Assembly: GCA_003144015.1 (NCBI GenBank)
Contig: QFWS01000001.1
Coordinates: 434,001-498,000, forward strand
DNA from: Flavobacteriaceae bacterium LYZ1037
Lineage (GTDB): Bacteria; Bacteroidota; Bacteroidia; Flavobacteriales; Flavobacteriaceae
Reading direction: 5' to 3'
DNA: 64,000 nucleotides
The stretch's first letter is position 1. Every line of letters begins with the position of its first letter. Of the stretch, positions 41,211-50,357 are shown one piece after another. Below the pieces are notes generated by a model. The model was given only the letters and a program-made list of their open reading frames with translations. It was not told the origin of the DNA and searched no databases. The position numbers were made by a program, and so were the translations under genes.

Positions 41211-42017
41211 ATGATTTCTATAATTGTTTCTTCTTACCAACCAACGTATTATAAAGCGCTAGTAGATAATATTAGCCTTACCATTGGCAATGTGGTGTAT
41301 GAAGTGATTAGAATAGACAATCCTGGTCTTATGGGAATCAGTGAAGCTTATAATAAAGGAGCCATAAAAGCACAATATCCGTATTTATGTTTTGTACATG
41401 AAGATGTCTTGTTTCATACAAACAATTGGGGAATAAATCTCATAAACCATTTAAAAGGTCTAGAAATAGGTGCTATTGGTGTAGCAGGTTCTGCTTATAA
41501 AAGTTTTGTACCTTCCACCTGGTCCTTATTTAAACCTTATATAGCCTCAAACTTGATTCAGCATGTTAAAAATCAAGATAAAACATCATACTTAAATAAG
41601 ATACAAGGAAAAGAGGATGAGAATATGTATGAAGTGGTAACTTTAGATGGTGTATTTATAGCAACTCATAAAACAATATGGGAAAAGGGACCTTTTGATG
41701 AAAAATTATTAAAAGGCTTTCATGGCTATGATATGGATTTTTCGTTGCAAGTGGCTCAAGACCATAAACTATATGTGGTATTTGATATTTTATTAGAACA
41801 TTTTTCAGAAGGGAATCCTAATAATGATTGGATGCAGGCAGCTATGACTGTTAGTGATAAATGGAAAAAATATTTACCAACACATTGCATTCCGAATCTT
41901 TTAGAAACAGATAGATTGAATCTTGAAACTAAAGCCAAAACGGGTTTTAAGAAGAGATTAAAACGCTTTGGATATAAAAAACTTAATCGTATACTTTTAT
42001 ATTTAAAGTATTTATGA
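41211..42017 (+). CDS. GT2-like glycosyltransferase (StrF / Glyco_tranf_2_5 type)
   Basis: The 268-residue protein opens with 'MISIIVSSYQPTYYKALVDNISLTIG', then 'EVIRIDNPGLMGISEAYNKGAIKAQYPYLCFVHEDVLFHTNNWG'. The FVHEDV stretch replaces the classical DxD, as in the StrF-like GT-A group. 'VVTLDGVFIATHKTIWEKGPFDEKLLKGFHGYDMDFSLQVA' is the acceptor-side region with GYD. It ends with a basic tail. It overlaps the next GT2 by 4 bp. The family is assigned to glycosyltransferases of unknown specificity. Confidence 0.85.
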   Translation: MISIIVSSYQPTYYKALVDNISLTIGNVVYEVIRIDNPGLMGISEAYNKGAIKAQYPYLCFVHEDVLFHTNNWGINLINHLKGLEIGAIGVAGSAYKSFVPSTWSLFKPYIASNLIQHVKNQDKTSYLNKIQGKEDENMYEVVTLDGVFIATHKTIWEKGPFDEKLLKGFHGYDMDFSLQVAQDHKLYVVFDILLEHFSEGNPNNDWMQAAMTVSDKWKKYLPTHCIPNLLETDRLNLETKAKTGFKKRLKRFGYKKLNRILLYLKYL

Positions 42018-42943
42018 GTGTTATGGATAAATCAATAGCAATTATTATTGTTACTTACAATGGGATGCCTTGGATAGAAGCCTGTTTAAACAGTTGTAAG
42101 GCATATCCAGTTATTGTGGTTGATAACAACTCATCCGACCATACCGTATCTTTTATAAAAACCAATTTTAACCAAGTGATATTATTGGAACAAAAAGTGA
42201 ATTTGGGTTTTGGGCAGGCAAATAATATAGGAATATCAAAAGCCTTATCTTTAGGTTTTGAATCTGTGTTTTTATTAAATCAGGATGCATACTTAGGGGA
42301 GCATTGTTTAGAGAAATTATTAAAAGCATCTAATGAAAATCCCAACTATGGTATTTTAAGTCCTATTCATACAAATGGTAAAGGTCTGGATTATGATGTA
42401 CAATTTTTTAAATACGCCAACATAAAAAAGAATCATTTACCCAGCGATTTTAATAAACTAGCAAATTCTGAAGCTTTGTTTCAGGTGCCTTATATAAATG
42501 CAGCTGCTTGGTTGGTTTCAAAGAGCTGTTTACAGAAAGTAGGAGGTTTTGACCCCTTGTTTTTTCATTACGGAGAAGATAACAACTATTGTCAACGTGT
42601 GCATTATCATGGGTTTCTTGTTGGTGTTTTAACAAGTGCCTATGTTAGGCACGATAGAGAATCTCGTCCTAAAGCCATTATTAAACATGGTAGTGTTATT
42701 TATTTTAATCGTTTGGAAAGAAAACTTAAAAGTCGGTATGGAGACATTACAAAAGTGAATTTAAGTGATTTAACTCGGCTTCAAAAAAAACGCTTTAACG
42801 AATGTATGAAAGAATGCCTGAAAGGAAATTTTATGTTAGCTAAATCAAAACTAAAAGAGGTGATTTTAATTAAAAACCTATTCCCATTAATTAAAGAAAG
42901 CCGAGAAAGGAATAAAACCAATATAAGTCAGAGATATTTATGA
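42014..42943 (+). CDS. GT2 glycosyltransferase (rhamnosyltransferase-like)
   Basis: The 309-residue GT-A protein has 'AIIIVTYNGMPWIEACLNSCKAYPVIVVDNNSSDHTVSFIKTNF' and 'VNLGFGQANNIGISKALSLGFESVFLLNQDAYL' (the N-Q-D motif that stands for DxD in WbbL/RfbF-like enzymes). 'AAWLVSKSCLQKVGGFDPLFFHYGEDNNYCQRVHYHGF' carries the GEDN catalytic motif. This pattern is typical for transferases that add rhamnose or similar sugars. It is coupled by 4-bp overlaps to the gene before it (StrF-like) and the gene after it (sulfotransferase), so the three are made together. Confidence 0.92.
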   Translation: MSVMDKSIAIIIVTYNGMPWIEACLNSCKAYPVIVVDNNSSDHTVSFIKTNFNQVILLEQKVNLGFGQANNIGISKALSLGFESVFLLNQDAYLGEHCLEKLLKASNENPNYGILSPIHTNGKGLDYDVQFFKYANIKKNHLPSDFNKLANSEALFQVPYINAAAWLVSKSCLQKVGGFDPLFFHYGEDNNYCQRVHYHGFLVGVLTSAYVRHDRESRPKAIIKHGSVIYFNRLERKLKSRYGDITKVNLSDLTRLQKKRFNECMKECLKGNFMLAKSKLKEVILIKNLFPLIKESRERNKTNISQRYL

Positions 42944-43908
42944 TATCGATAAAACAATTTAAAAAAAAACTTAAACCTAAGATCATTCACTTGGCATTGT
43001 TGTTTAAAAATTATAGAATGGGCAATGCCATTCTTATTTTCAGTGAAGCTAGAGGAGGCAGTACTTGGCTAATGGAATTATTAAAAAACATTCCAGGAGT
43101 CATCATTAATTGGGAACCTTTACATGTTAATAAGGGCGTTGTGCCTAAAGCCTTTAAATTTGGTTGGCGCCCCTATCTGCCAGTAGACACTAAAGATGGA
43201 AAGTACATGTCTTTATTTTCTAATATTTTCATATTAAAAATCTATAATAAATGGACAACACGATTCATCTTTTGGAAAGATCTTAAAAAGTCTAAGCATG
43301 TGTTAACCAAGTTTGTAAGAGCCAATCAAAGTCTACCTTGGGTAGTTAATACTTTTCCTAAATTAAATCATAAACCCATATTTTTATTGAGACACCCAAT
43401 CACAACATGTGTGTCTCGATTAAAATCTTTTGAGGGGGTTTCTTCAGGTAGTATTAGTAAGTTAAAGCATGATGCAAATTTTGTGGAACCAGACTGTATC
43501 AATAACGAACGATTTATACTTCATAAAGAGTATATCAATAACTTAAAAACGAAACTGGAAGTTGAAATTGCTATATGGTGTATTAACAATGCTAATATTA
43601 TAGTTCATAAAGATCGAAATAAATGGCTTACTGTATATTATGAAGATTTAGTGCTATATCCAATGAAGACTATCCAAACTACTTTAAAAGGTATTAATAT
43701 AAAGTTCGAGGAAGGTTATTTTGAAAATATTAATTTTTCGAAACCAAGTATATCTAATTATCAAAAAGATTTTAAACCAGATCCAGTTACACAATTAGAA
43801 TATTTCTTTAATATAATAAAGCAAAATGAGTTGCAACGCATACAAGATATTTTTGATTATTTCGAATTAAAAGCGTATTCTGCTTTTAGTGCCTATCCAA
43901 TAAAGTGA
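42940..43908 (+). CDS. PAPS-dependent sulfotransferase
   Basis: The 322-residue protein has the 5'-phosphosulfate loop as 'SEARGGSTWLMELL' (residues 35-48), followed by 'INWEPLHVN'. 'PIFLLRHPITTCVSRLKSF' (about 150-168) is the 3'-phosphate-binding RHP-x8-SR motif. A later 'WLTVYYEDLVLYPMKTIQTTL' is also standard for the family. It would transfer sulfate from PAPS to a sugar hydroxyl, giving a sulfated glycan, common in marine bacteria. It overlaps the rhamnosyltransferase-like gene by 4 bp. PAPS synthesis genes are not in the window. Confidence 0.92.
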   Translation: MISIKQFKKKLKPKIIHLALLFKNYRMGNAILIFSEARGGSTWLMELLKNIPGVIINWEPLHVNKGVVPKAFKFGWRPYLPVDTKDGKYMSLFSNIFILKIYNKWTTRFIFWKDLKKSKHVLTKFVRANQSLPWVVNTFPKLNHKPIFLLRHPITTCVSRLKSFEGVSSGSISKLKHDANFVEPDCINNERFILHKEYINNLKTKLEVEIAIWCINNANIIVHKDRNKWLTVYYEDLVLYPMKTIQTTLKGINIKFEEGYFENINFSKPSISNYQKDFKPDPVTQLEYFFNIIKQNELQRIQDIFDYFELKAYSAFSAYPIK

Positions 43909-43912
43909 GTAA

Positions 43913-44869
43913 ATGAATTCAGAAAAAGCTTTAATTAGTATCATCATTCCAACTTTTAATCGAGTAATTCAGTTGGAGGAAACATTGAAGTCAATTATAT
44001 CTCAAACATATACCAATTGGGAGTGCTTGGTGGTGGACGATGGGAGTACTGACAACACGTCTGTCATCATGAATAAGTTGTTAAAACAGGATACGAGATT
44101 TCAATATTATCAGCGTCCAGAAACTCATTTAAAAGGAGGGAATGGAGCTAGAAATTATGGTTTTATAAATAGCAAAGGAGACTATATCCAATGGTTTGAT
44201 AGCGACGATATCATGTATCCAAACTTCTTAGAAGCCCAATTCCAAAATTTAGTTAAAAATAAAGCCGTGTTTTCATTGTGTTTATACGATTTATATAGTG
44301 AAAATACTGGAGAAGTTAGTAAAGGATATCCCCAAACCTTAAAAGACAGTTTTTATTTAGATTATATAACCAGAAGGCTTTCTGCTAATTTACCTACCAT
44401 GTTTTTTAAAAAATCTGCTTTAGAAGGAATCTCTTTAAATGAACATCTTTTAAAATCGCAGGAATACGAATTTTTACAACGTTTTTTTAGATTGCATCAA
44501 CATGAAGGGGTATTATTGAATAAATCTTTACTAAAAGTAATTCGACATAAAGATTCCATAACAGAGCAACATTCACCAGATAAAATAGCTTCGGCTTTAG
44601 ATGCCTTATTGATTACCTATTCCGAATTACCAAAAGATTGCCCTGTGTATATTAGAAAAGAACTCATATTATTGTATCTAAAAACCCTATACTTGGCATT
44701 TACAAACCGAATGACTGTAGTGTATTATAAGTATCTTTTAAAAATACCTAGCTTTCAAATCTTTAAAAAATTTATAGTTATTTGTTATTTAGGGATGCTG
44801 TATGGAACAGTAAAAGTTTTACCAATAGGTAATTGGCATTATAAATATATTTATAACTTGTATCATTAA
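43913..44869 (+). CDS. GT2 glycosyltransferase
   Basis: The 318-residue protein has 'LISIIIPTFNRVIQLEETLKSIISQTYTNWECLVVDDGSTDNTSVIM', 'ARNYGFINSKGDYIQWFDSDDIMYP' (DSDD metal site) and 'SQEYEFLQRFFRLHQHEG' as acceptor region. It is a paralogue of the protein at 38997 (same WECLV-DDGSTD context), so a duplication within the locus is likely. The C-terminal 80 residues are hydrophobic in part and could lie at the membrane. It is 4 bp after the sulfotransferase stop. Confidence 0.92.
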   Translation: MNSEKALISIIIPTFNRVIQLEETLKSIISQTYTNWECLVVDDGSTDNTSVIMNKLLKQDTRFQYYQRPETHLKGGNGARNYGFINSKGDYIQWFDSDDIMYPNFLEAQFQNLVKNKAVFSLCLYDLYSENTGEVSKGYPQTLKDSFYLDYITRRLSANLPTMFFKKSALEGISLNEHLLKSQEYEFLQRFFRLHQHEGVLLNKSLLKVIRHKDSITEQHSPDKIASALDALLITYSELPKDCPVYIRKELILLYLKTLYLAFTNRMTVVYYKYLLKIPSFQIFKKFIVICYLGMLYGTVKVLPIGNWHYKYIYNLYH

Positions 44870-44883
44870 TTAATACATTGTAA

Positions 44884-46008
44884 ATGGCATTGCAAAAGAC
44901 AATTAAAGTAAGACAGGTTTTTCAATCGTATCCCATATTTTACCAGCCATATATCCCACCTGTTATGGATGCTTTATGGCAACATCCAGAACTGGATTTT
45001 GGAATACAGATCTTTGTTGAGGGAGAAGGGCCCTATGTAAATAAAATGCCTTCTTATTATTACCGTAGAATTTTTGAAAAGTTGCTGCAGAAGTTTAATA
45101 AAAAACCATATCCTCTTAATTACTTAGAATGGAAAGCGATTAAGCAAGATGTAGATGTCGTGCACATTCAAGACTCTTATTTGTTTAAAAAAATATATGG
45201 ACTCTTACATCTAGATGCAAAAAAGCGACCTAAGGTTGTTATCACTTTAAGAGGAAATGATACCTATGTAAAGCCTTGGATACAGAAAAAGTGGCAAGAC
45301 TTTTATAAAATTTATGGAAACAAAGTGGATGCCTTTATTGTAATGAGTATACACCAAAAAAACTACTTGCATACCAATTGGGGAATTTCTCTTGATAGAA
45401 TTCATGTCATTCCTATTTCCTATGGAAACAAACATGCGCATCAACCGAAAACCTTAAATAGTGAGACTATTAAAATTGTATCAGCTTTTAGAATGTGCTG
45501 GGAAAAAAACATTGATGGTAATTTAAGAACAATTGCTCACTTAAAATCATTGGGAGCAAAAATAAAATACGATTTATATGGAGATGGTCCAGATGCAGGA
45601 CAGGTATCTTATTTAATAAACAAATACGATTTGCAGTATGAAGTCTGTTATCATGGACGTATTGAAAATAAAGAATTAAAAAAGCGTTTAATTGATTATG
45701 ATTTTTTTCTTCAATTAAGTCATTCAGATGCTTTGCCTACGAGTGTTTTAGAAGCACAATCTTATGGTTTGCCTGCTATTGTAGCTAATAGTGGAGGTTT
45801 GCCTGAGTCTATTGTGCCTTATAAAAGTGGCTATGTAGTAGAGGCTTATGATACTAAACAGGCTGCAAAAGCGATTTTAGATTTATGGAACGATTCTAAA
45901 AAGTACGAAAATTTTTCACAACAGGCCATAGCTCATTCGCAAACTAATTTCACCATTTCCAATGAAGTCAATAGATTATTAATGCTTTATAGATCCTTAT
46001 CTGAGTAA
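44884..46008 (+). CDS. GT4 glycosyltransferase
   Basis: The 374-residue GT-B protein has 'DVVHIQDSYLFKKIYGLLHL' in the N-terminal domain, 'KIVSAFRMCWEKNIDGNLRTI' at the start of the C-terminal domain, 'LYGDGPDAGQVSYLINKY', and 'LSHSDALPTSVLEAQSYGLPAIVANSGGLPESIVPYKSGYVVEA'. In the donor loop the first glutamate of E-x7-E is replaced by Ser/Asp (SDALPTSVLE), which is seen in some GT4 members and may reflect different donor use. Length is normal. The next gene starts 1 bp after its stop. Confidence 0.9.
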   Translation: MALQKTIKVRQVFQSYPIFYQPYIPPVMDALWQHPELDFGIQIFVEGEGPYVNKMPSYYYRRIFEKLLQKFNKKPYPLNYLEWKAIKQDVDVVHIQDSYLFKKIYGLLHLDAKKRPKVVITLRGNDTYVKPWIQKKWQDFYKIYGNKVDAFIVMSIHQKNYLHTNWGISLDRIHVIPISYGNKHAHQPKTLNSETIKIVSAFRMCWEKNIDGNLRTIAHLKSLGAKIKYDLYGDGPDAGQVSYLINKYDLQYEVCYHGRIENKELKKRLIDYDFFLQLSHSDALPTSVLEAQSYGLPAIVANSGGLPESIVPYKSGYVVEAYDTKQAAKAILDLWNDSKKYENFSQQAIAHSQTNFTISNEVNRLLMLYRSLSE

Positions 46009-46009
46009 T

Positions 46010-47257
46010 TTGAAAACACCAATTAAAATAGCCATTTACTCAGGTGTCTTACCTGCAACTACCTTTATTGAAAACCTCATTACAGAAGTAGGGAAGCAAC
46101 ACAAGGTCTATCTGTTTGGTACCATAAAAGTTCCAACCTCCTATACATCAAAAAACATTCATATAGTTGAAACATCTACCAATCAGTGGCAAAACATCCC
46201 ACAAACAATTTTAAGGGTTTGTCAATTACTTATTAAAAGACCAAAACGTGTTTGGATAGCCTATAAAGAAGCCAAACGTTATAAAACACCTTATGAACAA
46301 TGGATGCGTTTTTCACGTTTTATTCCAGTATTATTATATCAACCAGATGTGTTTCACTTACAATGGGCCTCTAAAATAGACCGTTGGATGTTTTTAAAGC
46401 AGGCTTACAACTGTAAAATAATATTAAGCTTACTAGGGTCCAATATTAATATAGATCCAATTACAAAACCAATTTTAAAAGACTGGTACCTCAAGCATTT
46501 CCCAAATATCGATGCCTTTCATGCGGTGTCTCACCATTTAGCCAAAGCAGCAATTGGTTTTGGAGCAAACCCAGAAAAACTAAAAGTCATTAGAACAACC
46601 ATTCTAGAAGAGACTTTTAATTACTTTAAGCCCAAAACCAAATTGAATGAAACTATAGAACTTCTTTCTGTTGGAAGACATCATCAGGTAAAAGGTTACA
46701 AACATGCTATCTTAGCTATAAAAACATTAAAAAATCAAGGTGTCAAAGTTAAATATACTATAATTGCTCAAGGTTTAGTCCCAGAGGAATTATTATTGTT
46801 GGTTCAACAACAAGAATTGCAGGGTCAAGTGTTTTTTAAAGATGGATTACCTCAAGAAAAATTGTTTACTGCCATGCAAAACTATGATGCCTTAGTGCTA
46901 CCTAGTTTAAGCGAGGGGATTGCAAACGTAGTGTTAGAGGCTATGTTATTAGGTGTCCCAGTCATTTCTACCAACTGTGGAGGGATGCCAGAAGTGGTGA
47001 TTCCTAAAGAAACAGGCTGGTTGGTGCCTGTTGCAAACCCCGAAGCTCTTAGTAATGGCATCATTGATTTTATATACACAGATAAAGATGAAATAGAACA
47101 AATAACAAACAATGCATTTCAATTAGTAAACACCCAATTTGATACCCAAACAGTCGTTAAACAATATATAGAACTTTATGAATCTGTTTGTCATTCAGAA
47201 GGTTGCATGAAAGCAAGCACTGCTTTCTTGAGGGCACAAAGCGAAGCTAACGACTGA
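46010..47257 (+). CDS. GT4 glycosyltransferase with repeat-encoded C-terminal tail
   Basis: The 415-residue GT-B protein starts at TTG (46010) as 'LKTPIKIAIYSGVLPATTFIENLI'. Its C-terminal domain has 'LLSVGRHHQVKGYKHAILAI' and 'PSLSEGIANVVLEAMLLGVPVISTNCGGMPEVVIPKETGWLVPV', a perfect EGIANVVLE donor motif. It is closely paralogous to the gene at 47496, which ends '...LELYESIVND'. Here the frame goes on past '...IELYESV' for 22 residues (394-415, CHSEGCMKAS...SEAND). These are encoded by a family A repeat copy starting GTCATTCAGAAGG at 47190. The tail is therefore probably not part of the ancestral protein. Enzyme core confidence is high. Confidence 0.93.
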   Translation: MKTPIKIAIYSGVLPATTFIENLITEVGKQHKVYLFGTIKVPTSYTSKNIHIVETSTNQWQNIPQTILRVCQLLIKRPKRVWIAYKEAKRYKTPYEQWMRFSRFIPVLLYQPDVFHLQWASKIDRWMFLKQAYNCKIILSLLGSNINIDPITKPILKDWYLKHFPNIDAFHAVSHHLAKAAIGFGANPEKLKVIRTTILEETFNYFKPKTKLNETIELLSVGRHHQVKGYKHAILAIKTLKNQGVKVKYTIIAQGLVPEELLLLVQQQELQGQVFFKDGLPQEKLFTAMQNYDALVLPSLSEGIANVVLEAMLLGVPVISTNCGGMPEVVIPKETGWLVPVANPEALSNGIIDFIYTDKDEIEQITNNAFQLVNTQFDTQTVVKQYIELYESVCHSEGCMKASTAFLRAQSEAND

Positions 47258-47276
47258 AGAAACCTTTAGGTTCAGC
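47190..47276. repeat. Family A repeat copy overlapping the 3' end of a GT4 gene
   Basis: GTCATTCAGAAGG and later CGACTGAAGAA are the family A head with a roughly 50-bp different middle part (GCATGAAAGCAAGCACTG). TTCAGCGTAGCTAATCTC follows, a degraded tail. The first 68 bp are coding. Confidence 0.8.
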
Positions 47277-47335
47277 GTAGCTAATCTCTTTAAAAAATAA
47301 TTTTGATATAGATACCAAAAAGTATTTTATTTAAC

Positions 47336-47426
47336 TAACAACTAACAACTAACAACTAACAACTAACAACTAACAACTAACAACTAACAACTAACAACTA
47401 ACAACTAACAACTAACAACTAACAGA
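47336..47426. repeat. Tandem heptamer array (TAACAAC)12 plus TAACAGA
   Basis: Twelve perfect TAACAAC units (47336-47419) are followed by TAACAGA and CAAC. The last unit already shows the CAGACAA sequence that makes up the array at 54583. It lies in the 238-bp spacer between two paralogous GT4 genes. Confidence 0.97.
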
Positions 47427-47436
47427 CAACAAACTC

Positions 47437-47483
47437 ACGTCACTTCGAGTGAAACCGAGGCACGAGGTTTTGTATCGAGAAGC
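47437..47483. repeat. Intergenic repeat, family C (CGTCACTTCGAGTG...TATCGAGAAGC)
   Basis: It contains CGTCACTTCGAGTGAAACC, GAGGCACGAGG and TTTTGTATCGAGAAGC. Two further near-identical copies lie at 48764 and 48827. It ends 12 bp before the ATG of the GT4 gene at 47496. Confidence 0.92.
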
Positions 47484-47495
47484 AACATACAACAC

Positions 47496-48677
47496 ATGAA
47501 AATAGCCATCTTTTCAGGGTCCATTCCAAGTACCACTTTTATAGAACATCTTATTGAGGGTGTGGCTAAAACACATACGGTATGGTTGTTTGGAGTAAAA
47601 CACTCCCCAAAAAAATATAAAGCGTCTAACATAAAAATAGTTGCTACCCCAAAAGCAAAACTTTTAAATTTGTGGGTCACCTTTTTTAGAACCATATGGC
47701 TTTTATTAAAAAGCCCCAAAGATATCTTTAAATTATTAATAGAAATCAAACAATTCCCATCTCTTTATACTAAATGGAACTGGTATAGCAAATGGCTGCC
47801 TATTATTTTATACAAGCCAGACATACTACATATTCAATGGGCAAAAGATGTGGAATATTATATGTTTTTAAAAAAAGAGTTTGACATTAAAATTATTTTA
47901 AGCTTAAGGGGTGCACATATCAATTACTCACCTGTTGTCAACCCAAAACTTGCTGCAATCTATAGACAGGAATTCCCTCATATTGATGGTTTTCATGCGG
48001 TTTCAAAAGCTATTGGCTTAGAAGCTCAAATGTATGGAGCTCCACCTAAACGAATTCAAGTCATTCATTCTCCAGTTCCGAAGTGTTTTTTTGAAGAGTA
48101 TCTAATTTTAAATAAAAACGAGAGCAAAATAATTCAAATAGTTTCAGTTGGTAGATTTCATTGGATAAAAGGCTTTAAATACATGTTGGATGCAATCTTT
48201 TTATTAAAGCAGAAAGGTAAACAGGTAAATTATACCATTATTGGTCCTCAAAAATTTAGCGAAGAGCTTTTGTTTCAAATACATCAACTAGGCTTGGAGA
48301 AAGACATAAAACTAATGGCGTCTTTACCTCAGGACAAATTAATAATAACACTTAAAACCTTCGATATGTTGGTGCTTCCAAGTCTAAAAGAAGGCATTGC
48401 GAATGTGGTTTTAGAGGCTATGGCTCTTGGGTTGCCAGTGCTTTCTTCAGATTGTGGAGGCATGCCAGAGGTGGTGATTCCTAAGAATACGGGTTGGTTG
48501 GTGCCTGTAAGAGATCCTGAAGCATTAGCCAATGCCATAGTGGAAATAAAAGATACTTCAGTGGCTGAATTACAGAATATTACAAAAAACGCACATCACT
48601 TTGTTCAAGAACATTTTAATGCTGAAGATTCTATTCAACAATTTTTGGAACTATATGAATCTATTGTTAATGATTGA
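47496..48677 (+). CDS. GT4 glycosyltransferase, paralogue of the preceding GT4
   Basis: The 393-residue protein is similar over its whole length to the one encoded at 46010. Both start 'KIAI(Y/F)SG...P.TTFIE.LI', have 'FHAVS', 'SVGR.H..KG.K' and share 'EGIANVVLEAM.LG.PV.S..CGGMPEVVIPK.TGWLVPV'. GT4 donor-loop glutamates are intact. The N-terminal 'IPSTTFIEHLIEGVAKTHTVWLFG' is a positionally conserved acceptor-domain motif. The pair most likely arose by tandem duplication, followed by insertion of repeats between them. The gene lies 12 bp downstream of a family C repeat and a heptamer array. Confidence 0.93.
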   Translation: MKIAIFSGSIPSTTFIEHLIEGVAKTHTVWLFGVKHSPKKYKASNIKIVATPKAKLLNLWVTFFRTIWLLLKSPKDIFKLLIEIKQFPSLYTKWNWYSKWLPIILYKPDILHIQWAKDVEYYMFLKKEFDIKIILSLRGAHINYSPVVNPKLAAIYRQEFPHIDGFHAVSKAIGLEAQMYGAPPKRIQVIHSPVPKCFFEEYLILNKNESKIIQIVSVGRFHWIKGFKYMLDAIFLLKQKGKQVNYTIIGPQKFSEELLFQIHQLGLEKDIKLMASLPQDKLIITLKTFDMLVLPSLKEGIANVVLEAMALGLPVLSSDCGGMPEVVIPKNTGWLVPVRDPEALANAIVEIKDTSVAELQNITKNAHHFVQEHFNAEDSIQQFLELYESIVND

Positions 48678-48763
48678 CATTGAATTCGAAATTGAAATTG
48701 AAATAGAAGAAGAGAAAAAACCTTAATAATTTAGAACCAATATCCTTTTAATCCACAAACCCA

Positions 48764-48872
48764 CGTCACTTCGAGTGAAACCGAGGCACGAGGTTTTGTA
48801 TCGAGAAGCAACAAACCACAAACCCACGTCACTTCGAGTGAAACCGAGGTACGAGGTTTTGTATCGAGAAGC
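48764..48872. repeat. Family C repeat, two tandem copies with 63-bp period
   Basis: Copies at 48764-48809 and 48827-48872 differ by one base in the core (GAGGCACG versus GAGGTACG). They share flanking CACAAACCCA, so a 63-bp unit was duplicated. The rest of this 288-bp spacer is AT-rich, with a short (GAAATT)n stretch near 48689, and no gene is seen in it. Confidence 0.92.
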
Positions 48873-48965
48873 AACCAAACACTAAATACCAAACACCAAA
48901 AACTTTATAGACTTTTAATTTTTAACTTTTCAACTTTCATCCTATATTAGTCTCAAGTTTCTAAT

Positions 48966-50357
48966 ATGATCATTAAAACACCCATCATTCCTATAAAACA
49001 AACCTTTGCCAAGGTCCAAAAACCTCACGAGTTAAACTTCGAGGGTATTTGTATTTTCGCTGCCACAGGTTTTTTTTTAGAGATGGATACCTATTGGAAA
49101 GACCAAGTGGTTTTACCTCCAGCCAGTATTTGTGAAATAGACGATGCAGGTTTCTTAATAGATGCAAAACCTTGGTTTAAATGGCATAACACTCCTAGAG
49201 ACATATCCTTTGATGAAGCTTTAGAGGAATTTTCAGCTTTATTTAAAAAAATAATAGCAGAACAGGTAGGGGACAGACCTGTTATTTTACCCCTTTCTGG
49301 AGGTTTAGACAGTCGCACCCAGGCCATTGTTTTAAAGCAATTAGGGGCTGAGGTACAGACATATAGCTACCAATTCGAAAATGGTTATAACGAAACAAAA
49401 ATTGCCGAACAGATAGCAAATATCTGTGACTATAAATTTTCAAAGTTTAAAATCCCTCAAGGTTATCTTTGGAAGAGTATAGACCAATTAGCAGAAATAA
49501 ATGGCTGTTATTCCGATTTTTGTAGCCCAAGACAAATGGCAGTTCTGGAAGACCTAAAACAATTGCAAGGCGTTTTTTCTTTAGGACATTGGGGCGATGT
49601 GCTTTTCGATGATATGGGAGTTTCAACACAATTAGACTTAGATGAACAAGCGAAGTTTGTTTTAGGAAAAATCACCAAAAGAGGAGGCTTGGAATTTGCG
49701 AACAAACTTTGGAAAGAGTGGGATTTAGAAGGAGATTTTTACGAATATTTTTATAATAGAATCTATAAGTTATTAAAGCAAATAAACATCCCACAAGATG
49801 CCAATGCACAGATTAGAGCCTTTAAAAGTTTGTATTGGGCACCAAGATGGACCTCCATAAATCTAGCTATTTTTGAAGAAGCCCATCCCATCACGCTGCC
49901 TTACTACGACAATCGGATGTGCGAGTTTATCTGCAGCTTACCCGAATCTTACTTAGCAGGCAGACGTTTACAAATTGAATACATTAAAAAACACAGCCCA
50001 GACTTAGCAAAGTTAACATGGGATTTTTACCATCCTTTTAATTTGTATAATTACACCAACTATAAAAACAACAAAGGCCTAGGCAGTAGAATTCTAAATT
50101 CTCTCAAGTATAGAGCTAAATTAGCAATGGGAAAAACAGTCATCCAGCGTAATTGGGAATTACAATTCTTAGGGAAAGACAATAAGAAGGCTTTGGAAAA
50201 ATACTTATTTTCAGTAGATTTAGAGACTTTAGTGCCAAAAGAGTTAATACAAGAGGTTTATCACAAATTTAAAACTGAGAATTCGTTAAAGCAGGCGCAT
50301 GCTATAAACATGTTGTTGACTTTGTCGGTTTGGAACTCTAATTTCAATTATTTATAA
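48966..50357 (+). CDS. Asparagine-synthetase-like ATP-pyrophosphatase domain protein without intact glutaminase
   Basis: The 463-residue protein has the AsnB-type PP-loop 'LPLSGGLDSRTQ' with S111-GGLDS, then 'YSYQFENGYNETKIAEQIANICDYKF' and 'SLGHWGDVLFDDMG' (the second ATP-site region). The N-terminal 85 residues resemble a degenerate glutaminase but have no catalytic Cys2 after the initiator methionine (the sequence starts MIIKTP), so ammonia would have to come from elsewhere. Such proteins are found in polysaccharide and lasso-peptide loci, where they form amides or isopeptides. Its stop overlaps the ATG of a full AsnB by 1 bp, and the two may work together. Confidence 0.85.
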   Translation: MIIKTPIIPIKQTFAKVQKPHELNFEGICIFAATGFFLEMDTYWKDQVVLPPASICEIDDAGFLIDAKPWFKWHNTPRDISFDEALEEFSALFKKIIAEQVGDRPVILPLSGGLDSRTQAIVLKQLGAEVQTYSYQFENGYNETKIAEQIANICDYKFSKFKIPQGYLWKSIDQLAEINGCYSDFCSPRQMAVLEDLKQLQGVFSLGHWGDVLFDDMGVSTQLDLDEQAKFVLGKITKRGGLEFANKLWKEWDLEGDFYEYFYNRIYKLLKQINIPQDANAQIRAFKSLYWAPRWTSINLAIFEEAHPITLPYYDNRMCEFICSLPESYLAGRRLQIEYIKKHSPDLAKLTWDFYHPFNLYNYTNYKNNKGLGSRILNSLKYRAKLAMGKTVIQRNWELQFLGKDNKKALEKYLFSVDLETLVPKELIQEVYHKFKTENSLKQAHAINMLLTLSVWNSNFNYL

